Of a stretch of 5,481 nucleotides of DNA, positions 5,474 to 5,481 are shown in pieces (the first letter of the stretch is position 1; each line of letters begins with the position of its first letter). The DNA is from an uncultured Anaerolineaceae bacterium (GTDB lineage: Bacteria > Chloroflexota > Anaerolineae > Promineifilales > Promineifilaceae): assembly GCA_937967805.1 (NCBI GenBank), contig CALBTC010000280.1, positions 1 through 5,481 on the forward strand. The letters are read 5' to 3'. The notes beneath the pieces are model-generated. The model did not search any database, was not told the origin of the DNA, and worked only from the letters and a program-made list of their open reading frames with translations. A program made the position numbers and the translations under genes.

Positions 5474-5481
5474 AGCACCTG

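Overview
The window looks like a chromosomal segment of a moderately GC-rich bacterium (about 55-57% GC by eye), most likely a member of the Chloroflexota (Anaerolineae-like). This placement is an inference from three things: the gene style (soluble GAF-histidine kinase, full-length NfeD, stand-alone biotinyl protein), the short intergenic hairpin repeats and TCGGTAA heptamers, and a very frequent palindrome, ACGGCCGT. No marker gene for taxonomy is present. No prophage, transposase, CRISPR array, tRNA or rRNA was seen.

Layout. A three-gene operon runs leftward from about 3320 to 116. It encodes a cytoplasmic GAF/HisKA/HATPase sensor kinase (1992-3266), a secreted-membrane NfeD-type serine protease (637-1989) and a 174-residue protein with a biotin-attachment domain (116-640). 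The first two genes are separated by 2 bases and the last two overlap in an ATGA, so the three are almost certainly co-transcribed and translationally coupled. A 236-base divergent intergenic region holds two candidate sigma-70-like promoters, one per strand, that overlap each other. To the right, hemW (3503-4669, radical-SAM heme chaperone) and mobA (4747-5331, molybdenum cofactor guanylyltransferase) run rightward, 77 bases apart. Both serve maturation of redox cofactors, which suits an organism with heme- and molybdenum-dependent respiration.

Non-coding DNA. Two copies of one 66-68 base hairpin element, in opposite orientation, sit directly after the last gene of the leftward operon (33-100) and after hemW (4666-4731). 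Each has a long GC-rich stem around a related 30-base loop, and the hemW copy contributes the stop codon. The left end also has a second inverted repeat that competes for one arm. After mobA there is an imperfect tandem array of a 7-base unit (5325-5367), a small hairpin with a T-run on the minus strand, and a GC-rich, strongly self-complementary block that runs to the window end. Superimposed on everything are 11 exact copies of ACGGCCGT, where about 0.1-0.2 would be expected by chance. It resembles the cyanobacterial HIP1 phenomenon but has a different sequence.

No complete novel defence or metabolic system is evident. The most unusual signals are the iterated palindrome, the paired loop-conserved hairpin elements, and the kinase-protease-biotinyl operon.
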